This document shows, piece by piece, positions 1-8,647 of a stretch of 64,000 bases of DNA. A program made the position numbers and the translations under genes. Source of the stretch: Nitrospirillum pindoramense (GTDB taxonomy: Bacteria > Pseudomonadota > Alphaproteobacteria > Azospirillales > Azospirillaceae); NCBI RefSeq assembly GCF_007827955.1, contig NZ_VITR01000003.1:62001-126000 (forward strand), in the 5' to 3' direction. A model generated the notes under the pieces. The model did not search any database. It was not told the DNA's origin and worked only from the letters and a program-made list of their open reading frames with translations. The first letter of the stretch is position 1. Every line of letters starts with the position of its first letter.

Positions 1-435
1 CACGACCAGCGTGTCGTTGTGCACCTTGCTGGGCACGCCGCGCAGGGTGATCGAGGTGTAGGTGCCCATGTCGTTCTTGGACACCAGCACGCCCGGCAGG
101 TCCGTCAACTCATCACCGATGAACAGCACGCCCTTCTGCTCGAAGTCTTCGCGCGACACGGTGGACACGCTGGCGGGCACGTCGCGCAGGGCCTCGGCCC
201 GGCGGGTTGCGGTGATGATGATCTGGTCCAGCGGGGATTGCGCGTCGTCCGTCGTCTGGGCGGCAGCCTGCGGCGCGGCGGGGGTCTGCCCGCCGGTGGT
301 ATGTGGGTCGTCGGTATGTCGGCCGGTGGTATGGTCGGCGGTATAGGAGGACGAAACGTCTGCAGCCAGGGCGGCCGAAGCCGAGAGGACGGGCGAACCC
401 GCCAGGATGGTGGACAGCAGCAACAGACGGCGCAT
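1..435 (-). CDS. TonB-dependent receptor, N-terminal part (runs off left edge)
   Basis: The first 145 codons read in frame to base 1, so the gene continues outside the window. Residues 1-25 form a signal peptide (MRRLLLLSTILAG, then a small-residue ALA cleavage site). A low-complexity linker with repeated HTTG and HTDD elements follows. From about residue 68 comes a TonB-box-like and plug-domain start: DQIIITATRRAE, then DVPASVSTVSREDFEQKG and DLPGVLVSKNDMGTYTSITLRG. This is the usual opening of outer-membrane receptors that import siderophores, cobalamin or carbohydrates using TonB energy. The substrate cannot be told because the barrel is missing. The gene diverges from the RND efflux genes. 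Confidence 0.85.
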   Translation of the reverse strand, partial: MRRLLLLSTILAGSPVLSASAALAADVSSSYTADHTTGRHTDDPHTTGGQTPAAPQAAAQTTDDAQSPLDQIIITATRRAEALRDVPASVSTVSREDFEQKGVLFIGDELTDLPGVLVSKNDMGTYTSITLRGVPSKVHNDTLVV

Positions 436-748
436 CGTTTCAGAAGCCTCCTCAGGTCTTTGACAGTGGAAATGTTGGAAACGGCGCCGGTGTACCCTAT
501 TCGCCGCGGGCTGCGAAGGGACGAACGTGCGGCGGATGGAGATGGGCGGTATGCCGCGCCGGCGCCGGCCTTTGGGGCGGGGGGCGGTCAACCATTCGAA
601 TGAAATCCGGCCGCATCCCTCACTTTAAGGGTAGTGCCAGGACGGCGTGTATATCCTATAAGACTGCAAAATCGGTGATCTGCGGCATTATGCGCTCTTG
701 GGGCCTCCATCCCATGATGCCGGGTCCCGTTTCCGGAGAGGTCCCCCC
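436..748. other. Divergent intergenic region, receptor / RND operon
   Basis: These 313 bases separate the divergently read receptor and the membrane fusion gene. An AT-rich stretch near 648-661 with overlapping TATA-like steps is the only promoter-like sequence noticed. I found no -35/-10 pair with good spacing, no clear operator dyad and no coding frame with family resemblance. Confidence 0.4.
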
Positions 749-2062
749 ATGAATCGTCGCCTGGCGGCCGTCGCGCTTTCCGTGGTCCTGGTCGGTGCCT
801 ATGGCGGCTATCGCATGTGGACCAAGCCCGTGGATGGGCGCGCGGCGCCGGCCAAGGCGGCCGGCGCCAGGGGCGGTGACGCCCCGGTGCCGGTGGCGAC
901 GGCGCGGGTGGTGCGCGGCCCCATGCCGGTGGACGTACCGGCCGTGGGCACGGTGCAGCCCATCGCGACCGTCCAGGTGCGCGCCCGCATCGACAGCCAA
1001 CTGATGGCCGCCAAGGTGGAGGAGGGGCAGGAGGTCAAGGCCGGCGACCTGTTGTTCCTGCTGGACCAGCGCCCGCCCAGGGCGGCCCTGATGCAGGCGG
1101 AGGCGAACCTGGCCCGCGACCAGGCCAACCTGGCCCAGGCGCGGTCGGATGCCAAGCGTACCGCCGGCCTGTTCGCGCGGGGTGCCGTCTCGCTGCAGCA
1201 GAACGAGCAGACCTTGGCCACGGCCAAGGCGATGGAGGCGACTGTGCTGGCCGATCAGGCGGCGGTCGACCAGGCACGCCTGATCCTGTCGTTCACCGAA
1301 ATCCGCTCCCCCATTGACGGGGTGGTGGGTGCCATCCAGCTGCGCCCCGGCAACCTGGTGAAGGGCAGCGACAGCGGGTCCACCCTGACCACGCTGGTGC
1401 AGGTGGCGCCCATCAACGTCACCTTCACCGTGCCGGAACGGCATGTCACGGCGGTGCGCCAAGCCCTGCGTGGCAACCGCACCGTTTCGGCCCCCCAGGT
1501 GTCGGCTCCCTTGGTGTCCGCCCGAACCACCGATGGTCTGGTCAACGCCACGGGCCGGCTGGTCTTCGTCGACAACAGCGTGGACGCGCAGTCCGGCACC
1601 ATCCAGCTGAAAGCCCTGTACGACAACCAGGACCGCGCCCTGTGGCCGGGCCAGTTCGTGGACGTGACCCTGCACCTGGGCATAGAGGCCGACGTGCTGT
1701 CCGTGCCGGCGGTGGCGGTTCAGCGCGGCCAGGCAGGCCCCTATGTCTTCGTCGTCAAGCCCGACGACACGGTGGAGATGCGCGCGGTGACCGTGGCCCG
1801 CTTCGCCCAGCAGGGGGCCGAGCAGGGGGCCGTGATCGCATCCGGCGTCGACGCGGGTGAGCGGGTGGTGACCGAAGGGCAGCTGCGCCTGGTTCCCGGC
1901 GCCAAGGTCACGGAGCGTCCCCCAGTGCAAGGGGCCCCACTGCACGGAGGTGGCGCCGAAGGTGGCGGGGTGGAGGCGGACGGCGCCAAGTCCAGCGCCG
2001 CCAGCCCCAGCGCCACCATCGGCGCCGGTGCCGCGCAAGTCAGCGGAAAGGCCCGGACGTGA
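749..2062 (+). CDS. RND efflux periplasmic adaptor (membrane fusion protein)
   Basis: 437 residues. The ATG at 749 is preceded by a GGAGAGG ribosome-binding site and gives an N-terminal membrane anchor (about residues 5-22), so it is preferred to an upstream in-frame ATG. The biotinyl-lipoyl-like hairpin half (RARIDSQLMAAKVEEGQEVKAGD) is followed by a coiled-coil hairpin rich in AEANLARDQANL, the second lipoyl half (FTEIRSPIDGVVG), a beta-barrel and a membrane-proximal domain. This is the MdtA/AcrA-type adaptor linking an inner-membrane RND pump to an outer-membrane channel. It overlaps the pump gene by four bases (GTGA), indicating translational coupling. No outer-membrane channel gene is in the window. 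Confidence 0.93.
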   Translation: MNRRLAAVALSVVLVGAYGGYRMWTKPVDGRAAPAKAAGARGGDAPVPVATARVVRGPMPVDVPAVGTVQPIATVQVRARIDSQLMAAKVEEGQEVKAGDLLFLLDQRPPRAALMQAEANLARDQANLAQARSDAKRTAGLFARGAVSLQQNEQTLATAKAMEATVLADQAAVDQARLILSFTEIRSPIDGVVGAIQLRPGNLVKGSDSGSTLTTLVQVAPINVTFTVPERHVTAVRQALRGNRTVSAPQVSAPLVSARTTDGLVNATGRLVFVDNSVDAQSGTIQLKALYDNQDRALWPGQFVDVTLHLGIEADVLSVPAVAVQRGQAGPYVFVVKPDDTVEMRAVTVARFAQQGAEQGAVIASGVDAGERVVTEGQLRLVPGAKVTERPPVQGAPLHGGGAEGGGVEADGAKSSAASPSATIGAGAAQVSGKART

Positions 2063-5000
2063 CCCTCTCCGAGCTATGCATCCGCCGGCCGGTGATGACC
2101 GTCCTGCTGACGGCGGCCCTGATCTTCGGCGGCATCTTGGCGTATCGCTATCTGCCGGTGGCGGCGTTGCCGCGCGTGGACTTCCCCGTCATCAGCGTGT
2201 CGGCCAGCCTGCCGGGGGCCAGCCCGGACACCATGGCCTCGTCGGTCGCCATCCAGTTGGAGCGTGAGTTCTCCACCATCGCCGGCATCGACAGCATCAC
2301 CTCGACCAGCGTGCAGGGCAGCACCACGGTCACAATCCAGTTCGCGCTGGACCGCGACATCGACAGCGCCGCGCTGGATGTGCAGGCCGCCCTGTCGCGG
2401 GTGCAGCGCCGGCTGCCCATCGAGATGACCACCCCGCCCAGCTACCGCAAGGTGAATCCGGCCGACCAGCCGGTGCTCCTGCTGGCCTTGAGCAGTTCGA
2501 CCCTGCCCTTGAGCCGGGTGGACGAATACGCCGAAACCCTGCTGAGCCCGGCCCTGTCGACATTGAGCGGCGTGGCGCAGGTGCAGGTCTGGGGGGCGCA
2601 GAAATTCGCGGTGCGCATCCGCCTAAGCCCGGAGGCCCTGGCCGCCCGGGGCATCGGCGTGGATGAGGTGCAGAACGCCATCGCCGCCGCCAACTCCAGC
2701 TCGCCCGTGGGCGTGGTCGCCGGGGCCGCCCAGCAACTGATCCTGGAAACCAACACCCAGCTGTTCGACGCGCAAGGCTTTTCCCAACTGGTCATCGCCA
2801 CCCGCAACGGCGCGCCGGTGCGCCTGGGGGAGGTGGCCAGCGTCATCGACGGGGTGGAGAACGACAGGACCGCCAGCTGGTTCAACGGCACCCGCACCAT
2901 CGTCCTGGCCATCCAGCGCCAGCCCGATGCCAACACGGTGGAGGTGGTGGACGCGGTGAAGCGGGTCATCCCCACCTTCAAGGCCAGCCTGCCGCCCTCC
3001 ATCGCCATCAACGTGCTGATCGACCGCTCGCTGTCCATCCGGGCGGCGGTGGAGGATGTGCAGTTCACGCTGTTCCTGACCATCGGCCTGGTGGTCATGG
3101 TCATCTTCCTGTTCCTGCGCAAGGTCAGCGCCACGCTGATCCCCGGCATCGCCGTGCCCATCTCCCTCATCGGCGCCGCCGGCGCCATGAAGGCCTTCGG
3201 CTTTTCCATCGACAACATCTCACTATTGGCGCTGACCCTGTCGGTGGGCCTGGTGGTGGATGACGCCATCGTCATGTTGGAGAATATCGTCCGTTACATC
3301 GAGCAGGGGATGACCCCGTTCGAGGCGGCGTTGAAGGGCAGCCGGGAGATCGGCTTCACCATCGTCTCCATAACCCTGTCCCTGGTGGCGGTGTTCATCC
3401 CCATCTTCATGATGGGCGGCGTGGTCGGCCGGTTGTTCCATGAGTTCGCGGTGACGGTGACCCTGGCCATCGCGGCCTCGGCCATCACGTCGCTGACGCT
3501 GACACCCATGCTGTGCAGCCGCTTCATCAACCATGACCACCACGCCCCGCCCAGCCGGTTCGAGCGGGTGACCGAGGCGGGGTTCCAGGCCTGGCTGCGG
3601 GGGTATGACCGCACCCTGACCTGGTGCCTGGCCCATCGCCGCGTGGTGGTGGCGGTGTTCTTCGCCACCCTGGTGGGCACCGTCGTGCTGTTCCAGCAGG
3701 TGCAGAAGGGCTTTTTCCCCGTCGAGGACAACGGCCAGATTTTCGCCCAGACGGAGGGGCGTCAGGACATTTCCTTCGACGCCATGATCGCCTTGCAACA
3801 GCAGGCGGCGGCCGCGGTGGCCAAAAACCCTTATGTCGAGACCTTCATTTCCTCGGTCGGCGGCGGGGGCGGGGGCAACGCCACCAACACCGGCCGCATC
3901 TTCATGTCGCTGAAGGACCGCGCCCACCGCCCCGATATGGAAACGGTGATCCAGAGCCTGCGCCGCGACGTGGCCGGCATCGCCGGCATCAACGTCTTCT
4001 TCCAGCCGGTGCAGAACCTGAACGTCTCGGGCCGCCAGTCCAAGAGCCAGTACCAGTACACGCTGCAGGGCCTGGACCAGCCGCAGCTTTATCTGTGGTC
4101 GGACCGGCTGCTGCGCCGGATGGCGCAGATGCCCCAGTTGCAGGACGTGACCAGCGATTTGCAGCTGTCCGGCCAGAACGCCTCCATCCATGTGGACCTG
4201 GACAAGGCCTATATGCTGGGCTTGACGGCTGAAAACCTGCGCTCCAGCCTCTACAGCGCCTTCGGCACGCGGCAGATCTCCACCATCTACACGCCGACCA
4301 ACGATTATGAGGTGATCCTGGAGCTGTCGCCGGAGGCGCAGAAGTCAGCCGACGTGCTGAACCGCGTCTATATCCGTTCCGACAGCGGCAAGCTGATCCC
4401 CTTGGGCGCCGTCGCCCGCATCGACCGCACCTCCGGCCCCATCAGCGTGAACCACCAGGGCCAGTTGCCCGCCGTCACCCTGTCCTTCAACCTGGCGCCG
4501 GGCATCTCGCTGGGCGCCGCCGTGACGGCCATCGAGGGCGTGCAGCGCGACATCGGCATGCCGGACAGCATCACCGGCAGCTTCCAGGGCACGGCGCAGG
4601 TGTTCCAGCAGGCGCTGGCCAACCAGGGCCTGCTGCTGCTGGCGGCGGTGGCGGTGATCTACATCGTGCTGGGTGTGCTGTATGAAAGCTTCATCCACCC
4701 GCTGACCATCCTGTCCGGCCTGCCCTCGGCGGCGGTGGGGGCGGTGGGCTCGCTCATGCTGTTCGGCTTCGACCTCAGCGTCATCGCCATCATCGGCGTG
4801 CTGATGCTGATCGGCATCGTCAAGAAGAACGCCATCATGATGATCGACTTCGCGCTGGAGGCCCGGCGCGAGGGGACGGCGCCGCGGGACGCCATCTATC
4901 GCGCCTGCCTGTTGCGCTTCCGCCCCATCATGATGACCACCATGGCGGCCCTCATGGGCACGCTGCCCATAGCGCTCGCCTCCGGCGCCAGCGCCGAGCT

Positions 5001-5202
5001 GCGACAGCCCCTGGGCGTGGCTGTGGTGGGCGGCCTGGTGGTGTCACAGCTGCTGACGCTCTACATCACCCCGGTGCTGTACCTCTACATGGAGGATTTC
5101 AGCCGCTGGATCGACCGCCAGCTGCACCGCGGCAAGACCCGCCGTGCCGCCCGCCGGCTGGTCCCGGCCAACACCGACGGACAGGCCAGCGCGGCGGAGT
5201 AG
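2059..5202 (+). CDS. RND family multidrug efflux permease
   Basis: 1,047 residues, the usual length for hydrophobe/amphiphile efflux RND pumps. The N-terminus (ELCIRRPVMTVLLTAALI) is the conserved first helix, and YLPVAALPRVDFPVISVSA is the conserved entry to the first periplasmic porter loop. Helix 4 carries LSVGLVVDDAIVMLENIVR, including the paired Asp residues of the proton relay. A second set of helices follows the second periplasmic loop and ends LYITPVLYLYMEDFSRW. The sequence looks closest to the MdtB/MdtC group; this is a visual judgement. The start is GTG at 2059, overlapping the adaptor stop. A substrate cannot be assigned. Confidence 0.94.
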   Translation: MTLSELCIRRPVMTVLLTAALIFGGILAYRYLPVAALPRVDFPVISVSASLPGASPDTMASSVAIQLEREFSTIAGIDSITSTSVQGSTTVTIQFALDRDIDSAALDVQAALSRVQRRLPIEMTTPPSYRKVNPADQPVLLLALSSSTLPLSRVDEYAETLLSPALSTLSGVAQVQVWGAQKFAVRIRLSPEALAARGIGVDEVQNAIAAANSSSPVGVVAGAAQQLILETNTQLFDAQGFSQLVIATRNGAPVRLGEVASVIDGVENDRTASWFNGTRTIVLAIQRQPDANTVEVVDAVKRVIPTFKASLPPSIAINVLIDRSLSIRAAVEDVQFTLFLTIGLVVMVIFLFLRKVSATLIPGIAVPISLIGAAGAMKAFGFSIDNISLLALTLSVGLVVDDAIVMLENIVRYIEQGMTPFEAALKGSREIGFTIVSITLSLVAVFIPIFMMGGVVGRLFHEFAVTVTLAIAASAITSLTLTPMLCSRFINHDHHAPPSRFERVTEAGFQAWLRGYDRTLTWCLAHRRVVVAVFFATLVGTVVLFQQVQKGFFPVEDNGQIFAQTEGRQDISFDAMIALQQQAAAAVAKNPYVETFISSVGGGGGGNATNTGRIFMSLKDRAHRPDMETVIQSLRRDVAGIAGINVFFQPVQNLNVSGRQSKSQYQYTLQGLDQPQLYLWSDRLLRRMAQMPQLQDVTSDLQLSGQNASIHVDLDKAYMLGLTAENLRSSLYSAFGTRQISTIYTPTNDYEVILELSPEAQKSADVLNRVYIRSDSGKLIPLGAVARIDRTSGPISVNHQGQLPAVTLSFNLAPGISLGAAVTAIEGVQRDIGMPDSITGSFQGTAQVFQQALANQGLLLLAAVAVIYIVLGVLYESFIHPLTILSGLPSAAVGAVGSLMLFGFDLSVIAIIGVLMLIGIVKKNAIMMIDFALEARREGTAPRDAIYRACLLRFRPIMMTTMAALMGTLPIALASGASAELRQPLGVAVVGGLVVSQLLTLYITPVLYLYMEDFSRWIDRQLHRGKTRRAARRLVPANTDGQASAAE

Positions 5203-5233
5203 GCGGACCCACCGCGCTGGTTCCCACGGCGGA

Positions 5234-6916
5234 TCACGCGGCGCGTATGCCGCGCAGGAAATTGTCCACGTCGCCGCGCATGCGCTCGGCATTGCGGGCC
5301 AGGTCGCTGGAGGCGGAGAGCAGTTTCTGCGCCACCGACCCCGTGGTCGCCGCCGCCTCGGTCAGGCCGCCGATGTTGGTGCTCATTTCCTGGGTCTCGC
5401 TGGCCGCCTCGGTGACGTTGCGGGCGATTTCGCGGGTGGCTGCGCCCTGTTCCTCGACCGCCGCCGCGATGCCGGATGAAATGGTCCGGATCTGGTCGAT
5501 GACGCCGCTGACGGTGCGGATGGCGGCGACGGCCTGCGCCGTTTCCTGTTGGACGTCGGCGACCTGGGACGTGATCTCCTCCGTTGCCTTGGCCGTCTGG
5601 GTGGCCAGGGTCTTCACCTCGCTGGCGACCACGGCAAAGCCCTTGCCCGCCTCGCCGGCGCGCGCCGCCTCGATGGTGGCGTTCAGCGCCAGCAGGTTGG
5701 TCTGGCTGGCGATCCCGGCCACCAGCTGAACCACCTCGCCAATGCGGCCCGCCGATTGCGACAGGCTGAGCATCATGGTGTTGATCTTGCCCGTCTGGTC
5801 CGCCGCCTCGACCGCGATGCGGGCCGCGTCCGCCACCTGGCGGCTGATCTCGCTGATGGACGCGTACAGCTCCTCCGACGCGGCTGCCACCGTCTGCACG
5901 TTGGTGCTGGCCTGGCCGGCGGCGGTGCCGGCGTCGCGGGCCTGGATGCTGGCCCGGTCGGCCACGTCGCTCATCGTCTCCGTGGTGTGGTGGATTTCGT
6001 TGGCCGCCTCCGCGCTGCGCTGGATCAGGCCCATCACGCTCTGCTGGAAGGTGTTGGCGATGGCTTCGCGCTCCGACTTCAGCGCCTCGGCGGCGCGGCC
6101 GGCCGCCTCCCGCCGCTCCTGCTCCTTGCGGTCCAGCTCCAACAGGCTGTCGCGGAACACGGCCAGGGCCCGCGCCAGTTTGCCGATCTCATCCCCTCGC
6201 GCGGCATGGGTGATGGTGATGTTCCGGTCGCCGTCGGTCAGGCGCACCATGGCATCGGTGATCGCCTCCAGCGGGTGCGTGATGGTGCGCACCAGGTAGA
6301 GCGACAGTCCCAGGATGGCCAGGCTCACCACCGCCAGGGCGATGCCGTAGGTCATCAGGCGGTGATGGAACACCGTGTCGATGTCATCGATGTAGACCCC
6401 GGCGCCCACCAGCAGCTTCCACGGGGCGAAGGGGCGGATGGAGGCCAGCTTGGCCACGGGCGGATCGCCCTGCTTGCGGGGAAAGGCGTAGGCCACGTCC
6501 CCGCCGCCGGCCCGGGCGGCCTCGGTGAACAACCGGATGAACGGCACGCCATTCGGATCCTTGAGGTCGATCAGGTCCTTGCCTTCCATCTGCGGCTGGG
6601 GGCCGACCACCTGGGCGACGCCGGCATCGGTGTAGACGAAGATGTAATTGCCGTTGGCGAAACGGATGGCGCGGATGTCGGTCTTGGCGCGCTCCAACGC
6701 CTCCGCCTCGCTCAGTTTCCCGCTGGTCGACTGGTCGTGATAATAGGCCAGGAGGCTGGTCGCCGACTCGACCTGCCGCAGCATCTGCTCCTTGCGGCCT
6801 TCCAGCATCAGGGTGCGCTCATGGAAGGTGCTCAGGATGGCGATGATGATCATCGCGGCGACCGGCAATAGGACGGCTGCCAGGATTTTAACCCTGACGC
6901 TCACGGACCTCGGCAT
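5234..6916 (-). CDS. Methyl-accepting chemotaxis protein with single-Cache sensor
   Basis: 560 residues. A GGGAGAGGGG ribosome-binding site precedes the ATG. TM1 spans about residues 8-30. The periplasmic part is a single-Cache (sCache_2-like) domain with FANGNYIFVYTDAG, a GKDLIDLKDPNGVPFIR element and a closing WKLLVGAGVYIDDID motif. TM2 lies near 190-212, then HAMP (ITHPLEAITDAMVRLTDGD) and the cytoplasmic signalling hairpin with the tip [20 protein letters not shown]. Such receptors sense small organic ligands and control CheA. It stands alone, without che genes. An eight-base AT-rich dyad lies about 80 bases upstream. Confidence 0.93.
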   Translation of the reverse strand: MPRSVSVRVKILAAVLLPVAAMIIIAILSTFHERTLMLEGRKEQMLRQVESATSLLAYYHDQSTSGKLSEAEALERAKTDIRAIRFANGNYIFVYTDAGVAQVVGPQPQMEGKDLIDLKDPNGVPFIRLFTEAARAGGGDVAYAFPRKQGDPPVAKLASIRPFAPWKLLVGAGVYIDDIDTVFHHRLMTYGIALAVVSLAILGLSLYLVRTITHPLEAITDAMVRLTDGDRNITITHAARGDEIGKLARALAVFRDSLLELDRKEQERREAAGRAAEALKSEREAIANTFQQSVMGLIQRSAEAANEIHHTTETMSDVADRASIQARDAGTAAGQASTNVQTVAAASEELYASISEISRQVADAARIAVEAADQTGKINTMMLSLSQSAGRIGEVVQLVAGIASQTNLLALNATIEAARAGEAGKGFAVVASEVKTLATQTAKATEEITSQVADVQQETAQAVAAIRTVSGVIDQIRTISSGIAAAVEEQGAATREIARNVTEAASETQEMSTNIGGLTEAAATTGSVAQKLLSASSDLARNAERMRGDVDNFLRGIRAA

Positions 6917-6994
6917 ACCCCTCTCCCTTATGGATTGTTTTATAAGGGAGGTTAGGGCGGGTTCGAGATCGTGTTCAAGGTTGGTGGGTCAACT

Positions 6995-7016
6995 TATACT
7001 TAAGAACGTAAGTATA
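6995..7016. promoter_or_regulatory. AT-rich inverted repeat upstream of chemoreceptor
   Basis: TATACTTA-agaacg-TAAGTATA is a perfect 8-base inverted repeat with a 6-base spacer, followed on the + strand by five Ts. It lies between two minus-strand genes: downstream of the DUF1491 gene and about 80 bases upstream of the chemoreceptor. It stands out from the high-GC background. It could be an operator for the chemoreceptor or an RNA hairpin at the end of the DUF1491 transcript; on that strand the T-tract is on the wrong side for a standard terminator. Confidence 0.4.
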
Positions 7017-7053
7017 TTTTTCGGGAAGCCTGACCCCGGGGACGCCCGGTAAT

Positions 7054-7392
7054 TCAGATCACCTTGCCCTCGAACGGATGCGACCCGTCGCGGCTCTCCA
7101 CCTCGATCACCCACAGGTCGGGGTCGCGGCGGGTGGCGCGCTCAATGAAGGCGTCGGCCTCCGATTCCGGCACCTGGGCGCCGTTCAGCCCGGGGAACCA
7201 GCCCAGCTTGCCGGCCATGTCGCGGCTTTGGGTGTAGACTTTCGCGCCCTGGAAGGGGATGACCACCTTCAGCAGGATCAGGCCGCTCTCCGCCTCGCCC
7301 TTGCGCAGGACATAGACGGGGATGCTGTCGGCGGCGCAGCGGCGCAGGTGCAGTTGGACCCAGAGGGAGGTGGACAGCCGGTCTTCGGGCAT
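7054..7392 (-). CDS. DUF1491 family protein
   Basis: 112 residues from the ATG at 7392, which has an AGGAG about ten bases upstream. MPEDRLSTSLWVQLHLRRCAA followed by IPVYVLRKGEAESGLILLKV matches my recollection of the small DUF1491 family, largely restricted to Alphaproteobacteria. A later FIERATRRDPDLWVIEVESRDG segment is also typical. The function is unknown. The protein is probably cytoplasmic, with no signal peptide or membrane segment. It is divergent from surE. Confidence 0.82.
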   Translation of the reverse strand: MPEDRLSTSLWVQLHLRRCAADSIPVYVLRKGEAESGLILLKVVIPFQGAKVYTQSRDMAGKLGWFPGLNGAQVPESEADAFIERATRRDPDLWVIEVESRDGSHPFEGKVI

Positions 7393-7532
7393 GGCCTTCA
7401 AGCTCCTGAAAAATCGAACGGAAAAAGCGTTCAAGCGGGCGGTGCGAACGACATTGCGGCTTGCCATCCACGGCCCGGCCCCGGAAGCTGCGCCGGTATC
7501 TATAGGGTTCCACCGTCCTTGAGGCCAGTCCC

Positions 7533-8300
7533 ATGCCGCTTTCCTCCGCTTCGCCCCGCCGCCTGGGCCGCGTCCTGCTGACCAACGATGACGGCATCAA
7601 CGCCCCGGGCCTGGCCCTGCTGGCCGAACGGGTGGCCGAGGTGGCGGACGAGGTCTGGGTGGTGGCGCCGGAAAAGGACCAGAGCGGCATGTCCCGCGCC
7701 GTCACCCTGACCGCCCCCTTGCGGGTGGAGGAGCGGGGCGCGCGCCGCTACGCCCTGACGGGTACGCCCAGCGACTGTGCCATTTTCGGCCTGCGCCACC
7801 TGTTGAAGGACGCCCCGCCGGACATCGTACTGTCCGGCATAAATCGGGGCGCCAACGTGGGGGATGAGGTGCCGTATTCCGGCACCGTGGCCGCCGCGCT
7901 GACCGCGCGCCTGTTGGGCGTGCCGGCCATGGCCTTCAGCCTGGCCCTGACCGACAGGGCGCATGTGCGCTGGGACACGGCACGAGCCCTGCTGCCCCGG
8001 GTGCTGGACCATGCGCTGGGCTTGCGCGTGGCCGCCAATGCCGTGCTGAACATCAATTTCCCCGACCTGGACCCGTCCGACGTCGGCGACATCGTGGTGA
8101 CGCGGCAGAGCCGGGGCACGCTGGACCGCATTGATGTCGAAGCCCGCACCGACATGCGCGGCGGCACCTATCACTGGATGGCCTTCCGTCGGCATATGCC
8201 CATCTTGGGGCCGGACACCGATGCCGGGGCCCTGAAGCATGGCCTGGTGTCCATCACGCCCATCGGCTTCGACATGACCGCCCCTGACGGCATAGCCTGA
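7533..8300 (+). CDS. surE: 5'-nucleotidase SurE
   Basis: 255 residues. The family hallmark LLTNDDGINAPG is at residues 15-26, with the metal-binding Asp19-Asp20 pair. It is followed by VAPEKDQSGMSRAVT, TGTPSDC and SGINRGANVGDEVPYSGTVAAA, the core metal- and phosphate-binding motifs. SurE removes phosphate from nucleoside 5'- and 3'-monophosphates in a divalent-metal-dependent reaction and is linked to stationary-phase survival. In many proteobacteria surE sits beside pcm; no pcm is seen here. A near-perfect GC-rich hairpin (8344-8364) follows the gene but lacks a T-tract. Confidence 0.95.
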   Translation: MPLSSASPRRLGRVLLTNDDGINAPGLALLAERVAEVADEVWVVAPEKDQSGMSRAVTLTAPLRVEERGARRYALTGTPSDCAIFGLRHLLKDAPPDIVLSGINRGANVGDEVPYSGTVAAALTARLLGVPAMAFSLALTDRAHVRWDTARALLPRVLDHALGLRVAANAVLNINFPDLDPSDVGDIVVTRQSRGTLDRIDVEARTDMRGGTYHWMAFRRHMPILGPDTDAGALKHGLVSITPIGFDMTAPDGIA

Positions 8301-8423
8301 TTGATACCGACCTGGCCCGGCCCTTGCTTGCGTATAAGGCGAGGGGGGCCGGCGGCCGGCCCCCAGGTTTCCCACCCGCCGTCGCGGAGGGCCGGGAAGC
8401 CAAGGCAACTAAGGGGGTTCGCC

Positions 8424-8618
8424 ATGTCGGGCATGTCGCCGCTTCAGGGTAAGATTTGCCGGGTAGGCAGCCGCGTGCTGCTGCTGGGTCTGGCGCTGGG
8501 TGGGTTGGGTGGTTGCGTGGTGGTGGACGCCGCCGGCACCGCCGTGGGCACGGCGGCCGACGTGGCCGGCACCGCGGTCAGCACCACGGCCAAGGTGGTG
8601 ACGGCGCCGGTGCGGTAA
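8424..8618 (+). CDS. Small putative lipoprotein
   Basis: 64 residues, preceded by an AAGGGGG ribosome-binding site. The N-terminus is a signal peptide (hydrophobic VLLLGLALGGLGG) ending in a lipobox LGGC, so the mature protein would be about 35 residues anchored at Cys30. The mature part is a simple Ala/Gly/Val/Thr sequence with a short internal repeat (AGTAVGTAADVAGTAVSTT). It resembles other tiny alphaproteobacterial envelope lipoproteins, but I cannot name a family. The gene stands alone between surE and a convergent signalling operon. Confidence 0.6.
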   Translation: MSGMSPLQGKICRVGSRVLLLGLALGGLGGCVVVDAAGTAVGTAADVAGTAVSTTAKVVTAPVR

Positions 8619-8647
8619 GTATCCGCCCGAACGCCGCGCCGGGCGCC

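Noticed and set aside
656-2038. 460-residue minus-strand frame opposite the membrane fusion gene
   Set aside because: Its translation is Gly/His/Arg-rich with no motif, and the + strand adaptor gene is unambiguous.
8344-8364. GC hairpin after surE as a terminator
   Set aside because: The stem is perfect, but no T-tract follows (AGGTTT only), so I did not list it as a terminator.
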